The position numbers were made by a program, and so were the translations under genes. The notes below the pieces were generated by a model that saw only the letters and a list, made by a program, of their open reading frames with translations, did not search any database and had not been told where the DNA came from. Source: Streptomyces bikiniensis (GTDB lineage: Bacteria > Actinomycetota > Actinomycetes > Streptomycetales > Streptomycetaceae). From it: DNA of 64,000 nucleotides. Each line of letters opens with the position of its first letter. Positions within the stretch are counted from its first letter, which is position 1. Shown one piece after another: positions 1 to 10,350 of this stretch. The stretch spans positions 1 to 64,000 of the forward strand of contig JNWL01000014.1 of assembly GCA_000716465.1 (NCBI GenBank), given 5' to 3'.

Positions 1-436
1 GACCACCACCCCGGCGCCCCGCCGCACCACCCCGCCCCCACCGCCGCCCACCTCCGGGGAGCGGGTGACCGCCCTCGTCAACCGGCTCCGGGCGGAGGCC
101 GGTTGCGCCCCGCTGCGCACCGACCCCCGGCTCGTCGCCGCGGCCCGCGCGTACGCCCGCGACATGGTCGCGCGGGGCTACTACGGGCACAGCAGCCCGG
201 AGGGCGACTTCGCGGACGCGCGGATCACCGCCGCGGGCTACTCCTGGAGCGCCTGGGCCGAGAACCTGGCCAGGGGCGCGACCGGGCCGGAGGCCGTCGT
301 CGAGGACTGGCGGGACGGCTCGATGCACGAGGAGAACATGCTCGACTGCCGCTACCGGGACACCGGCGTGGCGTCGGTGCGCAGCCCCCGGGGCACGGTC
401 TGGGTGCAGAAGCTGGCCGCGCCCGGGCGGGGATGA
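1..436 (+). CDS. CAP (SCP/PR-1) domain secreted protein, 5' end outside window
   Basis: The reading frame is open from base 2 and continues out of the window, so only the C-terminal part is present. A Thr/Pro-rich linker covers the first 20 codons. It leads into a CAP domain with the usual landmarks: GYYGHSSPEG carrying the first His, WAENLARG carrying the Glu, and a degraded SMHEENML in place of the common GHRxNIL. Actinomycete CAP proteins are extracytoplasmic and mostly of unknown activity. A GTG at base 65 is an internal codon, not the likely start. The gene converges on a second CAP gene 8 bases away on the other strand, which has the same core motifs, so the two are probably diverged paralogues. 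Confidence 0.8.
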   Translation, partial: TTTPAPRRTTPPPPPPTSGERVTALVNRLRAEAGCAPLRTDPRLVAAARAYARDMVARGYYGHSSPEGDFADARITAAGYSWSAWAENLARGATGPEAVVEDWRDGSMHEENMLDCRYRDTGVASVRSPRGTVWVQKLAAPGRG

Positions 437-444
437 CGGCCGGA

Positions 445-1155
445 TCAGCGCTTGGTGCCGAAGTTCTGCACCCACCAGGGGCCGTTGGAGGTCACGGCCA
501 CTCCGACGCCGATGTCCTTGAGCGAGCAGTTGAGGATGTTCGCCCGGTGGCCGGAGCTCCCCATCCAGTCCGCCACGGCCCGTGCCGGGGTCTTCGGCCC
601 GCGGTGGATGTTCTCCGCCCAGGACGACCACGCGTAGCCGGCGCCCTTCATCCGGTCGCCCCCGTCCCGGCCCTCGGGGCTCATGTGCTCGTAGTAGCCG
701 CGGGCGGCCATGTCGGCGGCGTGTCCCTGGGCCGCCGCCCGCAGGTGCTTGTCGGCCCTGAGCGGACGGCAACCGGCCCGGGTGCGCTCGGTGTTGGTCA
801 GGGCGACGACCTCCTTGACGAACCGCTCGCTCTTCCGGGCGGCGGCCGTCCCGCCCCCGGGGACCAGGACGGGCCGCCGCTCCGACAACTGCGCCCGCGC
901 CTGCTCCGGCCGGACCTCCGGGTCCACCCGTACGGGGACGGGGGCAGGCGCGGTCACGGGTGCGGGCGCGGGGGAGACGGCGGACGCCGGGCCGCCGGCC
1001 GTCGAGGCGAGGTACGTCCCTGCCGCCACCGTGAGTGCGACGACCGCCGTTCCCGTGACGACGACGGCCGTGCGGAAGCCCGGGCGGTGCCGCCCGCCCG
1101 CCCGTGGGGGCCGCGCGGGCCGGTCGGAGGGTCGGGGACGGACGTGGTACCGCAT
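445..1155 (-). CDS. CAP (SCP/PR-1) domain membrane-anchored/secreted protein
   Basis: This 236-residue protein has a short basic N terminus, a single hydrophobic segment at about residues 30-53, a Pro/Ala/Val-rich linker and a C-terminal CAP domain. All CAP landmarks are intact: GYYEHMSPEG, WAENIHRG and GHRANILNC. The ATG at 1155 is chosen because GGAG lies a few bases upstream and the basic-plus-hydrophobic signal or anchor follows at once; the frame is open further upstream but that extension looks non-coding. It is probably exported and lies outside the membrane. Its tail-to-tail partner at 1-436 is a second CAP protein. The biochemical role is unknown. Confidence 0.85.
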   Translation of the reverse strand: MRYHVRPRPSDRPARPPRAGGRHRPGFRTAVVVTGTAVVALTVAAGTYLASTAGGPASAVSPAPAPVTAPAPVPVRVDPEVRPEQARAQLSERRPVLVPGGGTAAARKSERFVKEVVALTNTERTRAGCRPLRADKHLRAAAQGHAADMAARGYYEHMSPEGRDGGDRMKGAGYAWSSWAENIHRGPKTPARAVADWMGSSGHRANILNCSLKDIGVGVAVTSNGPWWVQNFGTKR

Positions 1156-1293
1156 GGGGCTCCGCTCTCTCGCAGGGATCGCCGGACGGCCGGCACCGGG
1201 GAGGGCGGCCGGGGCGACGGTGACAGCCCTTTCCGGCCCGGGCCGCCCCGACACCCCGCGTCGACCCGGCGCGTCAGCTCACGTCGAAGCGTT

Positions 1294-2166
1294 TCAGCCC
1301 TGCGGGACGACCGCCACCGGGCAGGGAGCCAGATGGAGGGCCGCGTGCGCGACGGAGCCGATCCGCGGTCCGACGGCCCCGCGCCTGGCCCGCCGCCCGA
1401 CCACCAGGAGCTGCGCGGCCCCCGACCGGGAGAGCAGCACCTGGCCCGCGCTGCCCAGTTCGACGTGCTCCTCGACCCTGACCTCCGGGTACTTCTCCCG
1501 CCAGGGGCCAAGGGCCTCGCGCAGCGCCTTCTCCTCGTACGGGACGAGCCCGCCGGCCTCGTCGGCGAGCCGCATCGAGGCCGGGCTGTACGCGTAGAGG
1601 GCCGGCAGGCTCCACGCCCGGACGGCCCGCACGGACGCCCCGCGGGCGGCGGCGGTCGCGAAGGCGAAGCCGAGTGCGGCGGCGCTGTCCTCCGGGGTGC
1701 CGAGCTGGCCCACGAGCACGTGTCCGGCGGGCGGTTCGGCCCCTTCGCCGTCGCGGGACCGGACGGCCACCACGGGGCGGGTGGCGGCGGCGATGATCTG
1801 CTGCCCGTACGAGCCGAGCAGGAACCCGGCCACGGGGCCGTGGCCGCGCGAGCCGATGACGAGCATCTCGGCCCGCTCCTCGGTGCCGAGCAGCGCGGCG
1901 ACCGGGGTGTCGGGCAGCACCCCGGCCGAGAGCTCCAGGTCCGGGTGCCGGCGGGCGATCTCCTCCTCGGCCTCGCGCAGGACCGCGTGCGCGGCCCGCC
2001 CCTGGGCCTCGGGGTCCTGGACCAGGGGGAGGTCGAGGGGCTCCCAGCGCCAGGCGTGCGCGAGCCGTAGCGGGAGGCCCCGGTGCAGGGCCTCGCGGGC
2101 GGCCCAGTCCGCCGCGGCGAGACTCTCCGGGGAACCGTCCACCCCTGCGACGATCTCACGACTCAT
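1294..2166 (-). CDS. Universal stress protein, tandem UspA domains
   Basis: At 290 residues this is the double-domain USP common in actinomycetes. Domain 1 (about 1-140) opens with IVAGVDGSPES and carries the nucleotide-binding glycine motif as GSRGHG at 105-110, followed by GSYGQQI. Domain 2 (about 150-290) ends with VVGRRARRGAVGPRIGS and a typical CPVAVVP finish. Tandem USPs usually bind ATP and are induced in hypoxia, dormancy or stress. The protein is cytoplasmic. The gene stands alone, with 138 bases separating it from the CAP gene on the same strand. Confidence 0.9.
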   Translation of the reverse strand: MSREIVAGVDGSPESLAAADWAAREALHRGLPLRLAHAWRWEPLDLPLVQDPEAQGRAAHAVLREAEEEIARRHPDLELSAGVLPDTPVAALLGTEERAEMLVIGSRGHGPVAGFLLGSYGQQIIAAATRPVVAVRSRDGEGAEPPAGHVLVGQLGTPEDSAAALGFAFATAAARGASVRAVRAWSLPALYAYSPASMRLADEAGGLVPYEEKALREALGPWREKYPEVRVEEHVELGSAGQVLLSRSGAAQLLVVGRRARRGAVGPRIGSVAHAALHLAPCPVAVVPQG

Positions 2167-2334
2167 CGGAATGCCTCCGTCGGTGCGGTGTCGGGTCCGC
2201 CGGCCGGCGGACCCTCTCCCCTCCAGCTTGGGCCCGACGGCCGCCCGACGGCAGGGCCGTACGTCCCGACATGCTGTTCTCCGCCGACACGGAGGTGCGG
2301 CGGCGCGGCGGCGGAGGCTCCGGCCCGGTCCGGT

Positions 2335-3762
2335 TCAGGCCAGCAGGGTGAGCCGGGCGTGGGTGCCGTTGAGGTAGTGGTCCCCGATGTCCCGCAGCCG
2401 GTGGTCCGCCCGCGTCGGGGCGGTGAGCGCGCGGGCGTTGCGCCAGAAGCGGTCGAACCCCGGCCCGCCGCCCCGGGAGTCGGCGCCCGCCGTGCCGTCG
2501 ACGAGTTCGAGGATGCGGGTGGTGATGTGGACGGCCGCCCGGCCGGTGACGGTCTCGGCCGCCGCGACGAGGACGGAGATGTCGGCGCGTTCCTCCGGGG
2601 TCAGCGACCACTCGGCGTGCAGACCGCGGGCGAGGGCGTCCGTCGCCCGCTCCACCACCGCGGCGGCGGCGTGCGCGGCGGTCGCCAGCTCCCCGTAGGC
2701 GAGGAGGAGGTACGGGTCGTCCCCGGTCCCGGCCGGGGCGGCGCCGTCCGCCGCCGGGCCGTCGGCCGGGGCCGGTCCTGCCTGGTCGGCGCGGCTGGTG
2801 TCCCGGGCCTCGGCCAGCGCCCCCTCGGCGATGCCGAGGCCGACCTGGGTGAGCAGCAGCCGCAGGGCGAGCGGGGCGAGGGTGGTGAACGGGGCGACGG
2901 CGTGCTCGTCGTGCGGAAGGACGCCGAGGACGTGCCCGGGCGGTACGGGGACGTGGTCGAAGGTGACGGTGCCCGCGCCGGCCAGGCGCTGTCCGACCCG
3001 GTCCGTGCCCGCGTCGGTGAACACCCCCGGGTGGGCCGGGTCCACCAGGACGACCAGGAGGTCGCCGGTGCCGCCGGGGCGCGCGCCGACGACGAGCCGG
3101 TCGGCCACCGTGACGCCGGAGGCGAAGGCGCGGCGCCCGTCGAGGATCCAGCCGCCGCCGCTGCCCTCGGCGGGGGTGAGCACGAGGCCGGGGCCGGTCG
3201 CGGTGCGCGGCGGTTCGACGCCTCCGGCGAGCAGCCAGTGCTCCTCGGCCGTACAGGCGTCGAGGGCGAGCGGGCGGAGGTGGGCGGCGCCGGGCCGGTG
3301 CGCGCCGTCCGTCCCCGTCGCGGGGCCGGGGTCCTCCGTCGCGGGGGCCCGGTCCTCCGGCGCGGACGCGGCCCGGGGGGCGTGGGCGTCGTGCGCGGGG
3401 CCGAAGAAGCGGCTGCTCCAGGACAGCGCGTAGTGGTGGGCGAGGAGTTCGCCCACGGAGCTGTCGGCGGCGGAGATCTCCCGTACGACCGCGCACGCGG
3501 CCCGCCAGTCGGCGCCCCGCCGGGACGGCCCGGGGGCCGTGAGGAGGGCGGGCAGCCCCGCCTCCTGGAGCCGGGCGACCTCGTCGAAGGGGGCCTTGCC
3601 GGCCCGGTCCCTCACCAGGGCGTCCACGGCGAGGTCGTCGGCGAGCTCCCGGGTGACGCGGGGCCAGATCTCGTCGTCGGCGGGCCGGTCGACGGCCCGG
3701 CCGGCCGGTGCGGAGGCGGTGCGTACAGCTGGTCTCTTCGGCGATTTCCTCGGCGTACTCAC
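2335..3762 (-). CDS. Acyl-CoA dehydrogenase-fold flavoprotein, SfnB/DszC-like
   Basis: This 475-residue protein has the acyl-CoA dehydrogenase layout: an N-terminal helical domain with the ISAADSSVGELLAHH region, a middle beta domain (GGWILDGRRAFASG, DHVPVPPGHVLG) and a C-terminal helical domain ending in FWRNARALTAPTRADHRLRDIG. That tail and the HHYALSW segment resemble SfnB/DszC-type FMN-dependent enzymes of organosulfur use more than fatty-acid dehydrogenases. The GTG start at 3762 follows AGGTGA. Low-complexity Ala/Pro/Asp inserts at about 125-145 and 325-345 are unusual. The Rrf2 gene lies upstream on the same strand, and an inverted repeat starts 14 bases before the start codon. A role in sulfur scavenging is inferred from family and context. 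Confidence 0.75.
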   Translation of the reverse strand: MSTPRKSPKRPAVRTASAPAGRAVDRPADDEIWPRVTRELADDLAVDALVRDRAGKAPFDEVARLQEAGLPALLTAPGPSRRGADWRAACAVVREISAADSSVGELLAHHYALSWSSRFFGPAHDAHAPRAASAPEDRAPATEDPGPATGTDGAHRPGAAHLRPLALDACTAEEHWLLAGGVEPPRTATGPGLVLTPAEGSGGGWILDGRRAFASGVTVADRLVVGARPGGTGDLLVVLVDPAHPGVFTDAGTDRVGQRLAGAGTVTFDHVPVPPGHVLGVLPHDEHAVAPFTTLAPLALRLLLTQVGLGIAEGALAEARDTSRADQAGPAPADGPAADGAAPAGTGDDPYLLLAYGELATAAHAAAAVVERATDALARGLHAEWSLTPEERADISVLVAAAETVTGRAAVHITTRILELVDGTAGADSRGGGPGFDRFWRNARALTAPTRADHRLRDIGDHYLNGTHARLTLLA

Positions 3763-3775
3763 GTCACCTCACATG

Positions 3776-3807
3776 ATCCCTAGTATTCCCACTGGAATAG
3801 TAGGGAT
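3776..3807. promoter_or_regulatory. 32-bp inverted repeat, candidate Rrf2 operator
   Basis: The arms are ATCCCTAGTATTCC and GGAATAGTAGGGAT around a CACT spacer: 14-base arms with one mismatch. The element is AT-rich against its surroundings and sits 14-45 bases upstream of the acyl-CoA dehydrogenase-like start, where it could cover the -10 region and transcription start. The half-site GGAATA resembles the GGAAT core reported for CymR-type Rrf2 sites. The same GGAATA appears about 15 bases before the Rrf2 start itself (near 4403-4408). Confidence 0.7.
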
Positions 3808-3942
3808 AGTGGCAGAGGTGGCCGCCCCTCCCCAAGGGGCGTCCGCAGGCTGGACAGCGTCGTCTTGATTGCCGAGACGGAGTCAAGTCGGCGCACGCCG
3901 CGCGGGGTTGACCCGGCCGGCCGGGGCGGGTCGAGGGGCGGG

Positions 3943-4398
3943 TCAGGGGTTGGTCCAGGCCTCCGGGTCGTCGGCGAGCGCGACGATCCCGGCCGGCAGC
4001 TCCGCCGCCGCCACCTCCGCGAGCGAGACCCCCAGGACCTCGCGGACCCCTGCCCGGAGCGCGATCCACAGCGTCAGGAGCGACTCGGCCGGGCCCGTGT
4101 ACGACAGCTCCGGCGGCCGCTCCCCGCGCACCGAGACCAGCGGGCCGTCCACGCAGCGGATGACCTCCGCGACCGAGATCGTCTCGGCGGGCCTGGCCAG
4201 CCAGTACCCGCCGTTGCCGCCGCGCTGGCTCTGCACCAGGCCGCCCTTGCGCATGTCCCCGAGGATGCCCTCCAGGAACTTGTGCGAGATGCCCTGGTCC
4301 TCCGCGATGGCCTCGGCCTTCAGCGGGCCCGCGTCCCGGGCGGCGGCGAGCTGGAGGGCGGCACGCACCGCGTAGTCGGCCCTGGCTGAAATGCGCAT
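3943..4398 (-). CDS. Rrf2 family transcriptional regulator
   Basis: This 151-residue protein has a classic Rrf2 winged-helix start (MRISARADYAVRAALQLA) and the GGNGGYWLARP wing. The ATG at 4398 matches family N termini. Only one cysteine (IRCVDG) is present, so the three-cysteine Fe-S ligand set of IscR and NsrR is missing; CymR-like, cofactor-free Rrf2 proteins act in cysteine and sulfur control. The gene is followed on the same strand by the SfnB-like gene and diverges from a cysteine-type leader peptide. Both contexts point to sulfur regulation, which is an inference. Autoregulation is possible because a GGAATA half-site lies just upstream of its start. Confidence 0.9.
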   Translation of the reverse strand: MRISARADYAVRAALQLAAARDAGPLKAEAIAEDQGISHKFLEGILGDMRKGGLVQSQRGGNGGYWLARPAETISVAEVIRCVDGPLVSVRGERPPELSYTGPAESLLTLWIALRAGVREVLGVSLAEVAAAELPAGIVALADDPEAWTNP

Positions 4399-4519
4399 GC
4401 GCGCATTATTCCGTACGGTCGTGACGGATCCGCCCGTCCGCGGGACGCGCCGTACCGCGGGCCGCACCGCCCGTCGCGGACGCGCCGTACCGCGCCGTGA
4501 GACGAGTCGTCCCGCACTC

Positions 4520-4548
4520 TTGACGCCGCCCGTGACCGGTCGGACACT
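4520..4548 (+). promoter_or_regulatory. Candidate promoter for the leader peptide
   Basis: TTGACG at 4520-4525 is followed after 17 bases by GACACT, a weak -10. This would start transcription near 4555, about 30 bases before the leader-peptide ATG. The -10 match is poor, so this is only a candidate. Confidence 0.3.
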
Positions 4549-4584
4549 CGGGGACGGGAAAACCGAGCGAACGGGTAGGAAACC

Positions 4585-4695
4585 ATGGGGCGCACCGGCC
4601 GGAGGGACACCGCATCCGCCGCGCCCCTGCCGCGCTCCCTGCCCCTGACGTCCCGCCGCCACATCGACCTGCTGCGGGTCTGCAGCGCCGCGTAG
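4585..4695 (+). CDS. Cysteine-type leader peptide (36 aa)
   Basis: A 36-codon reading frame starts at an ATG preceded by TAGGAAACC and ends with SRRHIDLLRVCSAA. This tail matches the conserved RRH(V/I)DLxRVxSAxC ending of the small putative leader peptides that precede sulfur-assimilation genes in Streptomyces and relatives, where ribosome stalling at a terminal Cys codon is thought to sense cysteine. Here the single Cys codon is the fourth from the end. The frame lies 186 bases upstream of the GHR-like gene and is divergent from the Rrf2 gene. No gene shorter than this would normally be called, but the motif is distinctive. Confidence 0.75.
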   Translation: MGRTGRRDTASAAPLPRSLPLTSRRHIDLLRVCSAA

Positions 4696-4881
4696 CCGCC
4701 GCCTCCCGGGCGGCCCGCGCCACCGCCGCCCACCGGGCTCCTCGCCGCGGCCGTCCGTCTCCTCCTGCACGCACCCTCCGCCGCACCGGGCCCCGTTCGG
4801 CCCGCGCCGTCGCCGAGCCGCCGCGACCGGCGCCGCCGCCCGCCGCCCCGATCCGGCACCGAGCACCCTCCAGGGAGAAGC

Positions 4882-5742
4882 ATGTCCGTCGTCCCGTCCT
4901 CGCTGCTGCCCGCCTCCGCCCTGCCCGCCTTCCGCGGTCGCATCGGCCGCGACGTGCGCAGCGGCCACTACGCCGTACCGCACCGCTACCGCCTCCACGT
5001 CGCCCCCTCCGGTCCCGGCTGTCTGGGCATCGCCCTCACCCACGGCCTGCTCGGACTCGACGACACCCTCCCGCTCACGGTCCTGCCCGACACCCCCGAC
5101 GCGCCCGACGGCGGATACGCGGTCCTTCGCCCGCTGTACGAGGCCAGCGCCCACCTCTACGACGGCCCCGCCTCCGCACCCGTCCTCAGCGACGGCTGGA
5201 CCGGCCGCATCGTCACCACCCACGTCCCCGACATCCTCCGGGACCTCGCCCTGCGCTTCCGCGGCGACGGCCCCGACCTGCTGCCGGAGGAGCACCGCGC
5301 CGAGATCGACGCCGTGGCCGAGCTGTGCGGGCGGAGCGTCAACCGGGCCGCCCAGCGGGCCGGCGAACTCGGACTGGACGACGGGGCCGCCCACCGCGAA
5401 CCCCTCGGCGTCCTCTTCGCCGCGCTCGACTCCCTGGAGGACCGCCTCGCCCGCCGGCCGTACGTCCTCGGCGACGGACCGACCCTCGCCGACGTGCACG
5501 TCTGGATCACCCTCGTCCAGCTCGACACCGTCCACCGCTGGCACCTGGACGCCGCCGCCATGGACCGGGTCGCCGCCCACCCCGCCCTCTGGGCGTACGC
5601 CCAACGCCTCGCCGCGCGGCCCGAGTTCGCCCGCCACCTCGACATCGACGCCGTCCTGCGCCGCCACCGCGCCCACTGCCGGGGCCGCGAGGCGGCGGGC
5701 GCGGGGATCCGCATCGTCGACTGGTCGGCCGCCCCGCGCTGA
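4882..5742 (+). CDS. Glutathionyl-hydroquinone reductase-like (Xi-class GST fold) protein
   Basis: This 286-residue protein aligns by eye with the ECM4/YqjG family. The N-terminal thioredoxin-fold region has PHRYRLHVAPSGPGCLGIA where the family has RYHLYVSxACPWAHR. The C-terminal helical domain has RRPYVLGDGPTLADVHVW and family-like spacing. The catalytic CPWA cysteine position is Gly here, and a Cys appears three positions later (SGPGC), so normal hydroquinone-reductase chemistry is doubtful. Streptomyces makes mycothiol rather than glutathione, so the substrate thiol would also differ. The ATG is preceded by AGGGAG. The cysteine-type leader upstream suggests control by cysteine supply. Confidence 0.75.
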   Translation: MSVVPSSLLPASALPAFRGRIGRDVRSGHYAVPHRYRLHVAPSGPGCLGIALTHGLLGLDDTLPLTVLPDTPDAPDGGYAVLRPLYEASAHLYDGPASAPVLSDGWTGRIVTTHVPDILRDLALRFRGDGPDLLPEEHRAEIDAVAELCGRSVNRAAQRAGELGLDDGAAHREPLGVLFAALDSLEDRLARRPYVLGDGPTLADVHVWITLVQLDTVHRWHLDAAAMDRVAAHPALWAYAQRLAARPEFARHLDIDAVLRRHRAHCRGREAAGAGIRIVDWSAAPR

Positions 5743-5754
5743 CGGCCCGGGAAC

Positions 5755-5784
5755 GGGGTCCGGGGAGCACGCCCCCCGGACCCC
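5755..5784. terminator. Hairpin terminator after the GHR-like gene
   Basis: Perfect 11-base arms GGGGTCCGGGG and CCCCGGACCCC flank an 8-base loop, starting 13 bases after the stop codon. There is no T tract, as is usual in Streptomyces. Confidence 0.7.
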
Positions 5785-5887
5785 GGCACCTCGGCGCCCT
5801 CCCCCGTCGTCACCCACCGTGTCCGCGCGGGTCGCGGGCGTGGCCGACGGCCGCCAGTATGGAGCGACGCAGGAACAGGAGGACGCC

Positions 5888-6130
5888 ATGCTGCTGCCCG
5901 ACAGGAACACGGTCGACCGGTTGCTCCGGCACTACCGCGCCCAGGAGCGGACCGTGCTCGCCCGGCCGTGCGACCTGTCGGCCCGCCGGCGCTTCGAGGA
6001 CACGGCGTACACCCTCTGCGTCCTGATGGGGGAGCGCAGCGCCCGCGCGGCGGTCCGCGCCGCCGAGCGGTACGTGACCGGGAACCGCGCCCCGGCCCGG
6101 CCGGCCCTGGAGGGCCTGCCCGGAGCCTGA
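5888..6130 (+). CDS. DUF5133 family small protein
   Basis: This 80-residue protein starts with MLLPD and contains RRRFEDTAYTLCVLMGERSARAA in its centre, the conserved core of the Streptomyces DUF5133 family. The ATG at 5888 is chosen over an upstream GTG because AGGAGG sits 5 bases before it and family members begin MLLP. It is a soluble, helical, Arg/Ala-rich protein of unknown function. Family members are often present in several copies near antibiotic clusters. Nothing adjacent suggests an operon. Confidence 0.75.
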   Translation: MLLPDRNTVDRLLRHYRAQERTVLARPCDLSARRRFEDTAYTLCVLMGERSARAAVRAAERYVTGNRAPARPALEGLPGA

Positions 6131-6355
6131 ACCGCCCGGCCGCCCGACCCGCTCCCCGGCCCCGGACCTCCGCGCACCGCCGGGGGAGCCCTTGAGGACC
6201 ACCGGAGGACCGCTCCGGCGCCACCGGAAGAGATCAGGAATCGAGAAGCGTCGGCACCGTGCCCCCCATTAGCGTGACAGCCACGGGCATCGCGGCCCCT
6301 CCCGGGCCGGACGCGATGACCACCCTTTCGGCCCCGCGCGACAGCTGGAGACACG

Positions 6356-8743
<2,388 letters not shown>

Positions 8744-8773
8744 CCGAGGGGCGGGGCGCGCGGCGCCGACCGG

Positions 8774-8815
8774 GCCGGGGCGAGCGGCCCTCGTTCCGGT
8801 GGCTCCCGCCCCGGC
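8774..8815. terminator. Bidirectional hairpin between convergent genes
   Basis: Perfect 9-base arms GCCGGGGCG and CGCCCCGGC enclose a 24-base loop that can extend the pairing. It lies between the convergent UvrA-like and carboxypeptidase genes and could stop transcription from both sides. Confidence 0.55.
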
Positions 8816-8820
8816 GGCCC

Positions 8821-10350
8821 TCACTCCTGCGCGGAGCCACCCGCGCCCGCCCGGCGCCGCCATCCCCACAGCCCGAGCGCCGCCGCGCAGGCCGCGCCGA
8901 TCAGGCCCAGCGGGAGCCCGGCCGACGCGCCCGGGGAAGCCGCCGCAGACGCGTCCTTCCCGAGGGCGGCCGTTCCGGGGGCCTCCCCGACCGGGGCGCC
9001 CTGCGCGGGACCGTCCGGTCCCGACGAACCCGCTGCCGCGGCGCCCCGCACGGGAGAACCCGACGCCGGAGCACTCCGGTCCGGGGCGCCCCCGGCGGAA
9101 GCGCCCTTCGCAGGGGTGCCCTTCGCGGGGGATTCCCCGGGCCGGGCCTTCCCGGCGGGCCCGGCCCCCGCCGCCTCCGCCCGGGCCGCCGCCGCGGCCC
9201 CGTCCCGTCCGTCACGGGCCGCCGCCACGGCACGGGCGTCCGGCTCGGCCTCCGTCCGCTCCGGCAGCAGCGACCCCACCGGCCGGACGCGCCCGGCCGC
9301 CTCGAAGCCCCAGTCGAGCAGCGAACGCGCCTCCTCGTACACGGCGTACCCGCCGCCCTCCTGCGGGTTCATCACCGACACGACGAGGGTCCGGTCGCCC
9401 CGCTTGGCGGCGGAGACCAGCGTGTTGCCCGCGTTGCTCGTGTAGCCGTTCTTGATGCCGATGAGCCCCGGGTAGCGCTCCACCCCGTTCTCGCCGGTCA
9501 GGAGCCGGTTGGTGTTGGCGATGCCGTACGACCACGAGCCCGCCGGGAAGTCCGCGTACCGCGTCGAGCAGTACCGGGTGAACACGGGGTCCTGGAGCCC
9601 GGCCCGCCCGAAGACCGCCAGGTCGTACGCGGAGGACACCTGCCCCGGCGCGTCGTAACCGTCCGGGGAGACCACGTGGGTGTCGTCCGCCCCCAGGGAG
9701 CGGGCCTTCTCCTGCATCTTCCGGGCCATCGCGTCCCAGCCGCCGTTCATCGCGGCGAGCACGTGCACCGCGTCGTTCCCGGAGCTGAGGAAGACGCCGT
9801 TCCACAGGTCCGAGACCTTGTACGTGTACCCCTCCTTGATCCCGACCAGGCTGCTGCCCGCCCCGATGCCGGTCAGCTCGGAATCGGCCACGGTGTGCTG
9901 CTCGGACGGATCGTGGTGGGGGAGCGCGGTGAGGGCGAACAGCGTCTTGAGCGTGCTGGCCGGCGGCAGCTTCCGGTGCGCGTCCCGGGCGGCCAGCACC
10001 TCGCCCGTGGTCGCGTCCGCGACCACCCACGACAGCGCGGAGGCCGAGGGCAGCCGGGGCGCGCCCGCCAGCGGCTGCACCTGCACGCCCCGCCGGTCGA
10101 GCCGGGCCGGGTCGACGGAGCGGCGCGCGGGCGGGGCGGGCTCCCCGACGGCGGAGGCCGGGAGACCGGGCGAGAGGAAGGACGCGGAGGTGACGGAGGG
10201 GGCGAACGAGACGACGGAGGAGACGGAGGAGGCGGAGGAGACGGACGGGGCCGTGGGGGCGGGGGAGGCGACGGCCGCCGGAACGGGCAGCACGAACAGC
10301 AGGGCCGCGGAACCGGCGGCAGCGTGACGGACAGCTGACGTGACGATCAT
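8821..10350 (-). CDS. D-alanyl-D-alanine carboxypeptidase (DacA/PBP5-type serine peptidase)
   Basis: This 509-residue protein has an N-terminal signal segment (about 8-28), a Ser/Val/Pro-rich linker, a penicillin-binding catalytic domain and a C-terminal low-complexity stalk followed by a transmembrane helix (LPLGLIGAACAAALGLWG) with an RRR stop. Catalytic motifs are S132xxK (PASTLK), S190-G-N192 and K300-N-G302; the last differs from the usual KTG. It trims pentapeptide D-Ala from peptidoglycan outside the membrane. The stalk is made of diverged Gly/Ala/Pro/Ser repeats near residues 385-450. No good Shine-Dalgarno precedes the ATG; TACGGT 6 bases upstream could make it leaderless. Confidence 0.9.
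   Translation of the reverse strand: MIVTSAVRHAAAGSAALLFVLPVPAAVASPAPTAPSVSSASSVSSVVSFAPSVTSASFLSPGLPASAVGEPAPPARRSVDPARLDRRGVQVQPLAGAPRLPSASALSWVVADATTGEVLAARDAHRKLPPASTLKTLFALTALPHHDPSEQHTVADSELTGIGAGSSLVGIKEGYTYKVSDLWNGVFLSSGNDAVHVLAAMNGGWDAMARKMQEKARSLGADDTHVVSPDGYDAPGQVSSAYDLAVFGRAGLQDPVFTRYCSTRYADFPAGSWSYGIANTNRLLTGENGVERYPGLIGIKNGYTSNAGNTLVSAAKRGDRTLVVSVMNPQEGGGYAVYEEARSLLDWGFEAAGRVRPVGSLLPERTEAEPDARAVAAARDGRDGAAAAARAEAAGAGPAGKARPGESPAKGTPAKGASAGGAPDRSAPASGSPVRGAAAAGSSGPDGPAQGAPVGEAPGTAALGKDASAAASPGASAGLPLGLIGAACAAALGLWGWRRRAGAGGSAQE

Noticed and set aside
103..2070. 655-residue open frame on the plus strand across the CAP and stress-protein region
   Set aside because: It is the antisense shadow of two clear genes, is Arg/Gly/Pro-rich and matches no family.
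4696..4881. Possible attenuator hairpins between the leader peptide and the GHR-like gene (for example 4787-4804)
   Set aside because: Six-base GC stems are expected by chance at this composition; none pairs convincingly with an anti-terminator.
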